This document shows, in pieces, positions 12,164 to 20,700 of a stretch of DNA of 64,000 nucleotides (its first letter is position 1; the number at the start of each line of letters is the position of its first letter). The notes beneath the pieces were generated by a model. It did not search any database, was not told where the DNA came from, and saw nothing but the letters and a program-made list of their open reading frames with translations. Origin of the DNA: Myxococcota bacterium (GTDB lineage: Bacteria; Myxococcota_A; Polyangia; Palsa-1104; JAEUJZ01); NCBI GenBank assembly GCA_025057315.1, contig JANWXW010000002.1, forward strand, positions 1 to 64,000. Reading direction: 5' to 3'. Made by a program: the position numbers and the translations under genes.

Positions 12164-13963
12164 ATGCGCAAGCCCCCCGTCCGCAGTCCAGAGCAGCAGG
12201 CTGCCAGCCACGTCCCTGTACACCGTCCTCCGGGTGCAGCGCGCGGCGACGGGCCGCCCATAGCCGTAGCCGTGCTGGATGGAGGGGAGTCCTTCGCCGA
12301 GCTGTTCGAGCAATCTCTCAAATCACCCAACGGCCGCCGCGCCGTGGCCCGTCGCGACCCAGAGGTGGGTGAGCTGGTGCAGGGCGAGGTGGTACAGATT
12401 GGCAACGAGTATGCCTTCCTCGACATTGGCGCCAAGGCCGAGGCGCTCGTCTCGCTGGACGAGCTGCGCGACGAGAGCGGCCAGCTCACCATCCAGATCG
12501 GCGACAAGGTAGAGGGACACGTCGTCGCGGTCGGTGGCAAGGAGGGGGGCATCTTCATGAGCGGCAAGCTGCAGCGCGGCGCGGGCCTGCGGGACCAGCT
12601 GCAGATGGCCTACGAGCAGGGCATTCCGGTGGAGGGGCTGGTCACCGGCGTGAACAAGGGCGGTCTCGATGTGGACCTGGGCGGCGTGCGCGCCTTCTTG
12701 CCGGCCTCGCAGATCGAGCTGCGCTACTGCCAGGAGCCGAGCAGCTACGTCGGCCGGTCGCTCACGCTACGGGTTATGCGTTTTGAAGACGACGGCCGCA
12801 ACGTGGTGGTGTCGCGGCGGGCCATTCTAGAGGTCGAGCAGCGGGCGCTGGCGGAAAAGACGCGCGAGAAGCTCGTGCCAGGCGCGGTCTTTAACGGCGT
12901 GGTCACGTCGGTGCGGGACTACGGCGCGTTTGTCGACATCGGGGGGCTGGAGGGTCTGGTCCCCATCAGCGAGTTGGGCTACGGCCGCGGCCTGCGCCCC
13001 GAGGAGGCGGTCCGACCGGGGCAGCGCGTCGAGGTGGCGGTGCTGCATGTGGAGGAGGTGGAAGGGGGGGTGCCCAAGATCACCCTGTCGCTCAAGGCCC
13101 TCATGGCCGACCCCATGGAGGAGATGCTCAACAAGCTCAGGGAGGGGGATCGGGTCACAGGCAAGGTGCGGCGCCTGGAGCCCTTTGGGGCTTTTGTTGA
13201 GCTGCAGCCCGGGGTGGAGGGGCTGATCCACATCTCGGCCATGGCGGAGCGCCACGTGTCCCACCCGCGCGAGGTGCTCAACCTGGGCGACGAGGTGACC
13301 GCCACGGTGATCAGCCTGGACCGGACGCGGCGGCGCATTGGCTTGTCGCTGGTGGAGGAGCTTCGCAAGGCGCAGGCCGCCGCGGCCGCGACGCTGACCG
13401 TGGGCGAGGTGGTGGATGTGACCGTGGACCGGGTCGAGTCGCAGGGCCTCATCGTGCGCGTGGCAGCGCCCAGTGCAGAAGGGGTGCCGGCGCGGGGGCT
13501 GATCCCGAACAGCGAGCTGAACGTGTCGCGGAGCGCGGACCTGCGGCGTTTGTTCCCAGCGGGCAAGACCCTGCGCGCGCTGGTCCAGGCCATCGAGGAC
13601 GATGGCATGGTGCGGCTGTCGGTGCGGGCGGCTGAGATGAAAGAGGAGCGCGAGCGGGTTGCGGCCTACTCCTCCGCCGAGGCGGAGGCAGCCGGCAAGG
13701 CCACCCTGGGCGAGATGCTGCGCAGCAAGTTGGGTCAGACCGAGGCCCTGCTGCGCCTCCCTCAGGAGATCGAGCCCTCCACCGCCGCCCAGCCCCAGGT
13801 CCAAGCCGAGCCCTCCACCGCCGCCCAGCCCACCGATGGGGAGACGAAGCGCACCCGGGCGCGCAAGGCTCAGGCCTCCAAGGCCGAGGTGCCCACCGAG
13901 GCAGCCACGCCGTCCAAGCCCCGGACGGCGCGGGCGAAGAAGGCTAGCAAGACCGCCCCGTAG
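12164..13963 (+). CDS. Five-S1-domain RNA-binding protein, ribosomal protein S1-like
   Basis: 599 aa, cytoplasmic; probably binds mRNA or ribosomes. The start is set by AGGAG 9 nt upstream. S1 OB-folds are visible at about residues 69-136, 153-218, 238-312, 326-396 and 412-486. The third (VRDYGAFVDIGGLEGLVPIS) and fourth (LEPFGAFVELQPGVEGLIHI) are the most canonical; the second and fifth are diverged. The C-terminal tail (about 520-599) is low-complexity and Ala/Lys/Arg-rich, with a direct EPSTAAQP repeat, and could contact nucleic acid. True RpsA usually has four to six S1 domains, but the N-terminal extension and basic tail here fit an S1-like paralogue equally well. Stops 10 nt from the convergent greA. 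Confidence 0.85.
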   Translation: MRKPPVRSPEQQAASHVPVHRPPGAARGDGPPIAVAVLDGGESFAELFEQSLKSPNGRRAVARRDPEVGELVQGEVVQIGNEYAFLDIGAKAEALVSLDELRDESGQLTIQIGDKVEGHVVAVGGKEGGIFMSGKLQRGAGLRDQLQMAYEQGIPVEGLVTGVNKGGLDVDLGGVRAFLPASQIELRYCQEPSSYVGRSLTLRVMRFEDDGRNVVVSRRAILEVEQRALAEKTREKLVPGAVFNGVVTSVRDYGAFVDIGGLEGLVPISELGYGRGLRPEEAVRPGQRVEVAVLHVEEVEGGVPKITLSLKALMADPMEEMLNKLREGDRVTGKVRRLEPFGAFVELQPGVEGLIHISAMAERHVSHPREVLNLGDEVTATVISLDRTRRRIGLSLVEELRKAQAAAAATLTVGEVVDVTVDRVESQGLIVRVAAPSAEGVPARGLIPNSELNVSRSADLRRLFPAGKTLRALVQAIEDDGMVRLSVRAAEMKEERERVAAYSSAEAEAAGKATLGEMLRSKLGQTEALLRLPQEIEPSTAAQPQVQAEPSTAAQPTDGETKRTRARKAQASKAEVPTEAATPSKPRTARAKKASKTAP

Positions 13964-13973
13964 GGCCTTGCGC

Positions 13974-14459
13974 TCACTCCAGCGGCAGGAATTTTACATC
14001 GACGATTTCATACTCGCGGTTTCCCCTCGGCGTGCGCACCTGCACGGTATCGCCTAGGGCTTTGCCGATGAGTGCCCGCGCCACCGGCGCGGTTACGGCC
14101 ATTCGGCCGGCGCGGATGTCTGCCTCGTGCTCTCCGACAATGGCGAAGGTCTGTCGCTCGCCCGACTCGACCTCCTCGATGGTCACGGTGGCGCCAAAGA
14201 CGACCCGGTCGCCGCTCAGGCTCTGCGGGTCGATGACGTTGGCCAGCGCGATCATCTCTTCCAGCTTGCCGATGCGCCCCTCGTTGTGTGACTGCGCCTC
14301 TTTGGCCGCGGCATACTCGGCATTTTCGCTGAGATCGCCATGGGCACGCGCCTCCTCGATGGCGCGGACAATCCGCGGTCGTTCTACCTCCTTGCGGTGC
14401 TTGAGTTCCTCCCGGAGCATCTGCAGGCCCCGGGGGGTCATGGGGTACTGATCGGGCAT
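13974..14459 (-). CDS. greA: Transcription elongation factor GreA
   Basis: 161 aa, standard length. It rescues backtracked RNA polymerase by stimulating transcript cleavage through the secondary channel. The start [15 protein letters not shown] aligns with the family N-terminus (TxxGxxxLxxEL). The coiled coil spans about residues 12-75, with the acidic tip [13 protein letters not shown] holding the catalytic Asp/Glu pair. The C-terminal FKBP-like domain includes [16 protein letters not shown] and the PRGNREYEI strand. A longer upstream frame exists but is antisense to the GH5 gene and unlikely. A -10-like TATGCT lies about 42 nt upstream of the ATG. Convergent with the S1 gene. Confidence 0.96.
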   Translation of the reverse strand: MPDQYPMTPRGLQMLREELKHRKEVERPRIVRAIEEARAHGDLSENAEYAAAKEAQSHNEGRIGKLEEMIALANVIDPQSLSGDRVVFGATVTIEEVESGERQTFAIVGEHEADIRAGRMAVTAPVARALIGKALGDTVQVRTPRGNREYEIVDVKFLPLE

Positions 14460-14501
14460 CTGTGTCCTTGGCCTCTGGGGTTTGTTGCGTCGGGAACGTG
14501 T

Positions 14502-14507
14502 AGCATA
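14502..14507 (-). promoter_or_regulatory. -10-like element of greA
   Basis: TATGCT on the minus strand, predicting a leader of about 36 nt before the ATG at 14459. It sits between the GH5 stop (14525) and greA, so greA can be transcribed independently of the upstream genes. Confidence 0.4.
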
Positions 14508-14524
14508 GATTCGAGCTCCCGTCG

Positions 14525-15550
14525 CTAGGCGACGAGCAGCTGGTCCTTGGCTGCGCGCCGCGGCCCGGCCATCCAGGCGCGGACGCGGGCGCCAAAGGGT
14601 TCGGTGGGCCGACCCGGGTCTGGGGGGGATCCGGGCAGGGAGACTGGCCCCCCATCGCGGCCGTAGGTGAGGTGGGGGCGGTCCCCTGCGGACCAGGCCA
14701 GCGCAGACAGCTCCAGCCCGTCCACGTAGGCCAGCAGCTGGCACAGCCATGCATCCGCTGCCACGGGGTCAGAGAGGCCGTAGGGACGCTCGTTGGAGGC
14801 GTCGGCGCCGAACTCGCCCAGCAGCACCGGGAGCATGCGGGCCACGCGGCCAAACCGCTCCTCCCACTGCGCGGGGCCATGGGGTGGTACCCCCTTGCAG
14901 GGGTAGGGATGGGTGGCGTAGGCCACCGGGCCTAGTCCCTCGATGCGGTTGTCCGGTTGGAGCAGCGGTGACAGGTCGTAGGCCCAGTCGATGCCGCCGA
15001 CCACGGTCAGCGTGTCGGTAGCGCCGGCGTCGCGGATACAGCGCAACAGGTGCGTAGCCTGTGTTTGCCATGCTGCCCAGGGGACGCTGTGCGGCTCGTT
15101 CCACAGGTCGAAGACCACGTGCGGCTGGGCGCCATAGCGGCGCGCCAGGTCTCTCCAGACCGCATCGCTGCCTGGCAGGGGCAAGGGCTCGCTGAGGTGC
15201 GTGCTGGTGCCGTGCAGTTCCAGCATCAGGTACAGCCCCTCCTGGGCGGCGGCGGCTACGACCTCATCCAGGTCCCTCTGGTAGGTGGTGCTGTCCAGCC
15301 AAAAGTCCATCGCCAGCGGCAGGCGGATGATCTGCGCTCCCCAGTCCACCCGCCAGGCGCGCAGCTCGGCCTGCAGGTCTGCCAGGCCGGCCTGTTTCAG
15401 CCCGGCCTTGTGCTGCAAGCCCGAGCGGTTCAGCCCCTTGAGGCGCAGCGGGACCGGGCCGGTCTCCGTCTGGACTGCGAGGCGGTTGCCCAGCGTGGTC
15501 AGTCGGCCAGGCGGCATGGTTTCTATCTTATCCGAACCAATCGATTCCAT
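14525..15550 (-). CDS. Glycoside hydrolase family 5-like (cellulase-type) protein
   Basis: 341 aa from the ATG at 15550; an ATG at 15517 (330 aa) is an equally possible start. The (beta/alpha)8 GH5 pattern is recognisable: an N-terminal [10 protein letters not shown]...[10 protein letters not shown], the acid/base Glu in FDLWNEPHS near residue 151, the family's H-P-Y segment ([10 protein letters not shown]), and the nucleophile Glu in PVLLGEFGA near residue 245. No signal peptide or carbohydrate-binding module is seen, so the enzyme may act inside the cell, unlike secreted cellulases. The substrate cannot be told from sequence. It lies 43 nt behind the SDR gene in the same direction. Confidence 0.75.
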   Translation of the reverse strand: MESIGSDKIETMPPGRLTTLGNRLAVQTETGPVPLRLKGLNRSGLQHKAGLKQAGLADLQAELRAWRVDWGAQIIRLPLAMDFWLDSTTYQRDLDEVVAAAAQEGLYLMLELHGTSTHLSEPLPLPGSDAVWRDLARRYGAQPHVVFDLWNEPHSVPWAAWQTQATHLLRCIRDAGATDTLTVVGGIDWAYDLSPLLQPDNRIEGLGPVAYATHPYPCKGVPPHGPAQWEERFGRVARMLPVLLGEFGADASNERPYGLSDPVAADAWLCQLLAYVDGLELSALAWSAGDRPHLTYGRDGGPVSLPGSPPDPGRPTEPFGARVRAWMAGPRRAAKDQLLVA

Positions 15551-15593
15551 CGATGCGTGCGATGCGCGGCGCGTACGGACCTGCAGGGCTTGG

Positions 15594-16400
15594 CTACTCT
15601 GGCAGCGGATATAGGTCGCCCCAGAGGGCAGCACCGCCGTCAATGTAGCACGTGGTGCCCGTGATGTAGTCGGCGGCGTCGCTGGCCAGGAAGACGCACA
15701 GGTGGGCCACCTCCTCGGGCGTGCCCAGGCGCTTCCAGGGCGTCTTTTTGCGCGCAACCTCTAGCAGGGACTCGGGGTAGCGCTCGGTGCCGCTGGAGCG
15801 GATGATGCCCGGTGCGATGGCGTTGACCCGCACGCGGTAGGGAGACCACTCCACCGCCAGGCTCTTGGTCAGGTTGTCCACGCCAGCGCGGGCGGCTCCG
15901 GTGTGGGCCATGCCCGGAAAGCCGCGGAAGATGTTGGCAATGATGTTGACGATGGCGCCGCCGCCCTGCGGAATCATCGCTGCGCGTGCCACGGCCTGGG
16001 TCATGGCAAAGGTGCCAAAGAGGTTGTTGCGCACCACCTTGTCAAAGTGCACAAGCGGCATGTCCAGTGCGGGGAAGGGACGCTGGCCGCCGGCGTTGTT
16101 GACCAGCACATCGATGCGGCCAAAGCGCGCCAGGACCTCCTGCACGAAGCCCTCGATTTGGTCCGGCTCGCGGATGTCACAGGGGCGGGCCAGGCACGTC
16201 CCCCCGCGGGCGGAGATCTCGGCCTCGACCTCTGCGATCGGTCCGGGACGGCGCCCGCACACGGCAACCTGAGCACCGGTGGCAGACAACTCCAGCGCGA
16301 TGGCACGGCCGATGCCAGTGCCGCCACCGGTGACGATGGCCACCTTGCCGGCACACAGATCCGGCCGAAAAGGGGAGCGGAGATAGGGGGGTTGGTCCAT
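15594..16400 (-). CDS. Short-chain dehydrogenase/reductase of the enoyl/dienoyl-CoA reductase type
   Basis: 268-aa classical-size SDR with the NADP(H)-binding TGGGTGIG at residues 24-31, a CGRR cofactor-specificity turn and the NNAG motif near residue 103. The usual catalytic YxxxK is replaced: the segment reads AHTGAARAGVDNLTKSLA (about residue 168), with Thr at the Tyr position and Arg at the Lys position. The same arrangement (HSGAARAG) is typical of peroxisomal trans-2-enoyl-CoA reductase, and 2,4-dienoyl-CoA reductases also lack the Tyr. This makes an acyl-CoA reductase the best guess, not a standard alcohol dehydrogenase. A TATATT element lies 5 nt before the ATG. The GH5 gene follows. 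Confidence 0.85.
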   Translation of the reverse strand: MDQPPYLRSPFRPDLCAGKVAIVTGGGTGIGRAIALELSATGAQVAVCGRRPGPIAEVEAEISARGGTCLARPCDIREPDQIEGFVQEVLARFGRIDVLVNNAGGQRPFPALDMPLVHFDKVVRNNLFGTFAMTQAVARAAMIPQGGGAIVNIIANIFRGFPGMAHTGAARAGVDNLTKSLAVEWSPYRVRVNAIAPGIIRSSGTERYPESLLEVARKKTPWKRLGTPEEVAHLCVFLASDAADYITGTTCYIDGGAALWGDLYPLPE

Positions 16401-16496
16401 GAGGCAATATATCCTGTTTGGCAGGCCTATTTGGCAGATTGGGCGCTTTGGTCCAGGTTATTTGTTTTATGGATGGATGTACCTGATATATGCCAA
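16401..16496. promoter_or_regulatory. AT-rich gap with the SDR promoter
   Basis: Unusually AT-rich for this window. It carries a minus-strand TATATT (16406-16411) 5 nt before the SDR ATG, several TTTGG repeats and a TGATATATGCC stretch at the far end. A plus-strand frame opening at 16399 looks accidental. Confidence 0.4.
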
Positions 16497-17138
16497 TTAT
16501 GCACGGATGTGGGCCAGGGCTGCGGGGAGCCCTCGCGGGTTGGGCCGCAGGGCGATAAGCAGCAGCTCGCGGTCGAAGCGGACCTCGCGGATGAGGAGCA
16601 CCTCGGCCAGGGCCAGCACGGCCCGCCGCAGGGGCTCGCTCTGGCTCAGCTTGGGCAGCTTCATCAGGTCGAGCACGAAGCGATCGTCGCATGCCTCGAC
16701 GAGCAAGGGCGGCCGGTAGGGGACAAAGCTCATCAGGTTGCCGGGCTTGCTCAGGTCCATGGCCGCGATCATCTGGGCGGCTGGGCTGTCGGGCGGGGCC
16801 TGGATGGCCAGCTGGCGCACGCGCAGGGTCAGCAGCAGCTGGGGTGGCTGGGGGCGCAGCCCCTCGATGTGGAGCTCGAAGTTGACGCGCAGGGGCACGT
16901 CCATGATGGACACGGTCATCGCCACGCCCACCCCGGGTGGGGCTGGCTGCAGGTTCACCTCGCGGGGGGCCTTTGGCCCGACGAGCAGGCGCTCGGCGAG
17001 CCAGCGCAGCGCGTCCAGCGGGATGCCTAGGCGCAGCTGGGCCCCATGCAGCGCTGCGCGCAGGAGGAAGCCTGGGTGGTTGACGAGGTAGAAGAAGCCG
17101 TCCTGGAGAGCGGCGAGCGCAATCACGTTCACGTCCAT
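16497..17138 (-). CDS. Protein of unknown function
   Basis: 213 aa from the ATG at 17138, chosen because a TGaTAGGGT extended -10-like element ends 8 nt upstream; a GTGGGC stretch could help ribosome binding. I do not recognise the family. There is no signal peptide or clear membrane segment. The middle (about residues 70-130) alternates hydrophobic and polar residues, as in a beta-rich fold (VAMTVSIMDVPLRVNFELHI...LLLTLRVRQLAIQ). The C-terminal half is helical, ending in REVRFDRELLLIALRP. Such a shape would fit a lipid- or ligand-binding domain, but this is a guess. It is followed by the SDR gene after 96 nt and may be transcribed separately. Confidence 0.7.
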   Translation of the reverse strand: MDVNVIALAALQDGFFYLVNHPGFLLRAALHGAQLRLGIPLDALRWLAERLLVGPKAPREVNLQPAPPGVGVAMTVSIMDVPLRVNFELHIEGLRPQPPQLLLTLRVRQLAIQAPPDSPAAQMIAAMDLSKPGNLMSFVPYRPPLLVEACDDRFVLDLMKLPKLSQSEPLRRAVLALAEVLLIREVRFDRELLLIALRPNPRGLPAALAHIRA

Positions 17139-17146
17139 GGCTGCCC

Positions 17147-17155
17147 ACCCTATCA
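17147..17155 (-). promoter_or_regulatory. Extended -10-like element of the 213-aa unknown gene
   Basis: TGaTAGGGT on the minus strand, ending 8 nt before the ATG at 17138; predicts a leader of 0-2 nt. Confidence 0.4.
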
Positions 17156-17273
17156 CAACCGCCAGGGGGCCATGCAGCTTTGGCGCGGTCAATGGGTTAT
17201 AGGGGCCGCAAGGGCCACAATCGGCTCCCGAAGCAGGGTCCTCTCATGGACTCTAATTGATAAATAGACAGAC

Positions 17274-17299
17274 TTGACAAGAAGCCATATGGATATACT
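17274..17299 (+). promoter_or_regulatory. AT-rich promoter of the SAP-like gene
   Basis: A perfect TTGACA (17274-17279) and a good TATACT (17294-17299) lie in an AT-rich island, but they are only 14 nt apart. GACTTG (17271-17276) would give a 17-nt spacer, so the pairing is uncertain. The start codon is at 17360. Confidence 0.45.
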
Positions 17300-17321
17300 C
17301 TCCCGCATGGATCATTCCAAA

Positions 17322-17339
17322 TTACACAAGTTACACAAG
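17322..17339 (+). repeat. Tandem 9-bp repeat in the leader of the SAP-like gene
   Basis: TTACACAAG occurs twice in direct tandem, between the promoter and the start codon. It may be a regulator binding site or simply a slippage product. Confidence 0.6.
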
Positions 17340-17359
17340 TTCGCATTCGTAGAGGAAGC

Positions 17360-17716
17360 ATGATTCCGCGCACCCCGAAGCAAAAGCTTCTGAGCGTCCT
17401 GTCCAACGCCGACCTGCGGAACCTGGTCGATCGCTTCAATTTGGGCGATGAGATCAAGAAGGGACAGAGCAGGGACAGCCTGCTGCGCGATTTGTCCCGC
17501 CTCAAGCGGGTCACTGTGGAGCAGGTGGTGGAGGGACTCAGCCTCGAGTCGCTTCGGGCCGCTTGCCGCAATCTCGGGCTAGATGACAGCGGCCGCCAGG
17601 GACAGCTCGCCCAGCTCATCCTGGCCCGCTTTGGCAAGTCACCCAGCCGCATCCAGCGGTCCCTGAGCGCTGAGGAGGAGAGACCGCTCGAGGGGGCGTC
17701 GTCTGCCTCGGGGTAG
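17360..17716 (+). CDS. Small protein with two SAP-like helical motifs
   Basis: 118 aa, preceded by AGAGGAAG as ribosome site. Two stretches look like related helix-turn-helix units of SAP type. One is ADLRNLVDRFNLGDEIKKGQ (about residues 17-36) continuing into SRDSLLRDLSRL. The other is LESLRAACRNLGLDDSGRQG (about 62-81) continuing into QLAQLILARF. The second matches the SAP pattern (L-x2-C/A-x3-G-L-x5-G-x2-x-L-x2-R/L-I) well. SAP motifs bind DNA, so a nucleic-acid-binding role is plausible but unproven. The tail is acidic. The gene stands alone, with an AT-rich promoter unlike its neighbours, and is convergent with the 2034-aa TPR gene. Confidence 0.7.
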   Translation: MIPRTPKQKLLSVLSNADLRNLVDRFNLGDEIKKGQSRDSLLRDLSRLKRVTVEQVVEGLSLESLRAACRNLGLDDSGRQGQLAQLILARFGKSPSRIQRSLSAEEERPLEGASSASG

Positions 17717-17721
17717 GACGG

Positions 17722-20700
17722 TCAGGTGCGGCTGATCCCTAGCAGCCTGCGCATCTCCCCATACTCCATGCTCACAGCAAATTGGAGCAAGTCCATCAGC
17801 TGAGGCTCGGCCGCAGGGCCCATGCGTCGCAGGGCAGCCAGGGCGGGGCCGATGCTTCCGGCTATGAGCAGCCCGGCGCGATCAGCACAAGGGATGAGCG
17901 CCGCACGGATGCGAGCCGCATCCAGCGCTGCCGAGGAGCACTCCATCGCGAAGGGCAACAGCTGCGCCTCCAGCTTGCGCGAGATGTGGCGGTGCAACCG
18001 CTGCGCCTCGGCCTCCACGCGCTTTTCGGCATAGCCCAGCGGAACGTAGTCCTTGACAAACAGCCGCACCAGGCCGCCTAGGAGCAGGCTCAGCTCGTCC
18101 GCGCTCAGCGCCAGGGGCAGGACCATGCGCGCCTGCACCAGCTTCAGCAGCCGCCCCAGCACAAAGCGCAGCTCGGCCTCGGCCGCCCCAGCGAGCAGCA
18201 CCTGGCTTACAACCAGCGATGGGGGCTCGGTGGGCTCCACCTGGCACAGGGGGGCTGGCCGTCCCTGCTCGTCCCGACCCAGCGAGGCGGTGGCGTAGAT
18301 CTCGAAGTCCCCCGCTCCCAGGTCGGCCGCCAGGCGGTTGGCCAGCTCCCGCACCGGGTGGCCGCTGCGGGGCAGGCGCTCCCGCCGTTGGACGCCAAGC
18401 TGCTCGAGCTGCTTCCAGTCCGCCCGGTAGATCTTGCTCAGGGGCTCGTGTGCAAGCTGGAACAAGTTGCGGAACCCGGATGGGATGGTCGGCGGAAACA
18501 GCAGGTCGTCCAGCTGCGGGTCGCGTAGGGCCTCGCCCGGGTAGTGGTCGCTCTGGTGCTCGCGTTCCAGCAGGGGCGCGATCTCGGGTGGCAGCGTGCC
18601 GCCCAGCGCCACCACCACCGCGGCGGTCTGCCCGGCCAAATCGATGGCCCGCCGCCACACATAGATCTGGACCAGGCCCAGGTAGGCGTCCACGTTCAGG
18701 GGATTGTCGCGCAGCAGCTGGCGGAAGCGCTGCGCGGCCAGGTCCAGATGCACACGCATCGAGCGCACATCTGACTGCCGATCGAAGAAGTGAGCCAGGG
18801 CGCCGATGGCGGGCAGGTACAAGGGGTCTACATCCACCGCCCGCTGCAGCATCTGCTGCGCCGCTGCCACCTCGCCGGTGGACTCTAGAATGCGCGCGGC
18901 GCGATGCAGGTAAGCTACTTTCTGCTCCCGCTCTGGCACCAGCGCCGACAGCCGCTCCAGCAGGGGCACGGCCGCATCGGGCCGCTGCTGCTGCAGGTAG
19001 AGCGCGGACAGCTGCGCCAGTGCGCCCACGTGGTCGGGCACCAGTTCCAGCACCTTGCTGTAGCTGGCCATCGCCCGACGCGGATCGGGCAGATGCTCGC
19101 TGTAGATGCGTCCGAGCTGCAGGAAGATGTCGGCCAGCTCGCTTGGATCGCGCTCGATGCGGGCGCGGCGGACGAGCAGGTCCACCGCCTCCACCCACTC
19201 GCCGTCCTCTAGGTGCAGCCGAGCCAGCATCGCCAGGGCCCGCGCCGAGCGGGCATCGACAGCCAGCGCCTGCCGGAGCTCGACCTTGGCCCGGGCGCGG
19301 TTGCCCAGCGGATGGCACAGTAGCTCAGCTAGGTCCAGCCGCAGCGCGACCTGGCGCTGCGGGTCAACCTGGCGGTCGATCTGTTCGGCGATCAGCTCGG
19401 CCAGGGCTACCGGATCTGGCGTGCCGCCGCCCTTGCCCATGAGGATGGCCCGCATGCGCTCAAACGCCTCGGGCCGCGCGGGATCGACCCCCAGGGCCTC
19501 GCGGTAGTTTGCCAGCGCGCGCTGCACATCGCCCAGGCGCTCCTGGCAGAGGGCGCCAGCCAAGAGGTGGTACTCGTACCGCAGCTGGGGGTCGTACAGC
19601 GTCTCGGCGCACAGCTCGGCGGCATCGGCTGCCTCGGACCAGTGTCGGTGCAGCAGACAAAAGTGCAGCAGGCCCCGCACGGCGGGCACGTGGCGCGGGT
19701 TGCGGGCGATGGCTTCTCGATAGGTGTGGAGCACCAGCTCTGCCGGCTGGCCCAGGGCCGCGTAGCACTCCGCCGCACGCGTCAGGAACACCGCCGCTGC
19801 CCGGCCGTCGCCGGCCTCGCCGCGACCCCTGCCTGACTGATCGCAGATCTCGGCCAGGCGCACCGACAGGTCCGCCATTTGGGCCAGGTCTTCGGTCCGC
19901 AGCGCCAGGGCCAGGATATGCCGCAGCGCTGGCCGGCTGTGCTGGTCGCGGTAGAGCGCCAGGCGGAAGTCGTTCTCCAGCTCGTTGATGAGCTGGGCCG
20001 GAGGCTCGCTGTCGTTGCTCTGCCAGGCCAGGCGCTGCCGCAGATGGGCCCGCTCCAGGTGGATGTGGACTGCAAAGGCGGTGTCGGTGGCGGTCAGCCC
20101 CATCTGCTCATACAGGTGAATGAGGTCACCCCAGTTCTGCTCGGCGATAAAGTGCCGCTCCAGCACGCGCATCGCCAGGTGGTGGTTGGCATCGACGGCC
20201 AGCAGCTCCTGGTAGGCCTCGATGGCATGTGCCGGATCCTGGGCCAGCTCCGGGTCGAGCGTGGCAAGCGCCGCCAGGCGCTCCCGTGCGGCCACCCGGC
20301 CCGCGAAGTCCACCGCCTCGCGCAGCTCGGTCTCGGCGAGCTGGCGCAGCTTGCGGTGCTCCCCGCCGGCCTGGTAGAGGCGCCACAGCGCGGCGCGCGC
20401 CACCGGGTGACCGCGCCGCAGCTCCAGCGCCTGCTCGAACTGGGAGGCCGCTGCCCCGGTCTGGCCGAGGGATTCGTACAGCTCGCCGATCTGGACATGC
20501 AGCGCAAAGCGCAGGTCCTCGTCGTGCTCGTGGGCCAGCTCGTCCTGCAGCAGCTCCAGGGTCCGCTCGGGGTCGCCGGCTCGGCGCGACAGGTGCAGCA
20601 GCCCCTCGTCGATGTCGCTGGCACCGGGGTGGGCTGGAGCCACGCTGCGCAGCAGGTTCAGCGTCAACAAGGCGCCGCGCGGGTCCTGGGCCTCGTGCTC

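Noticed and set aside
16399..16719. Aromatic-rich plus-strand frame in the AT-rich gap
   Set aside because: The first part is the promoter region of the SDR gene and the rest is antisense to the unknown 213-aa gene. No ribosome site or homology pattern.
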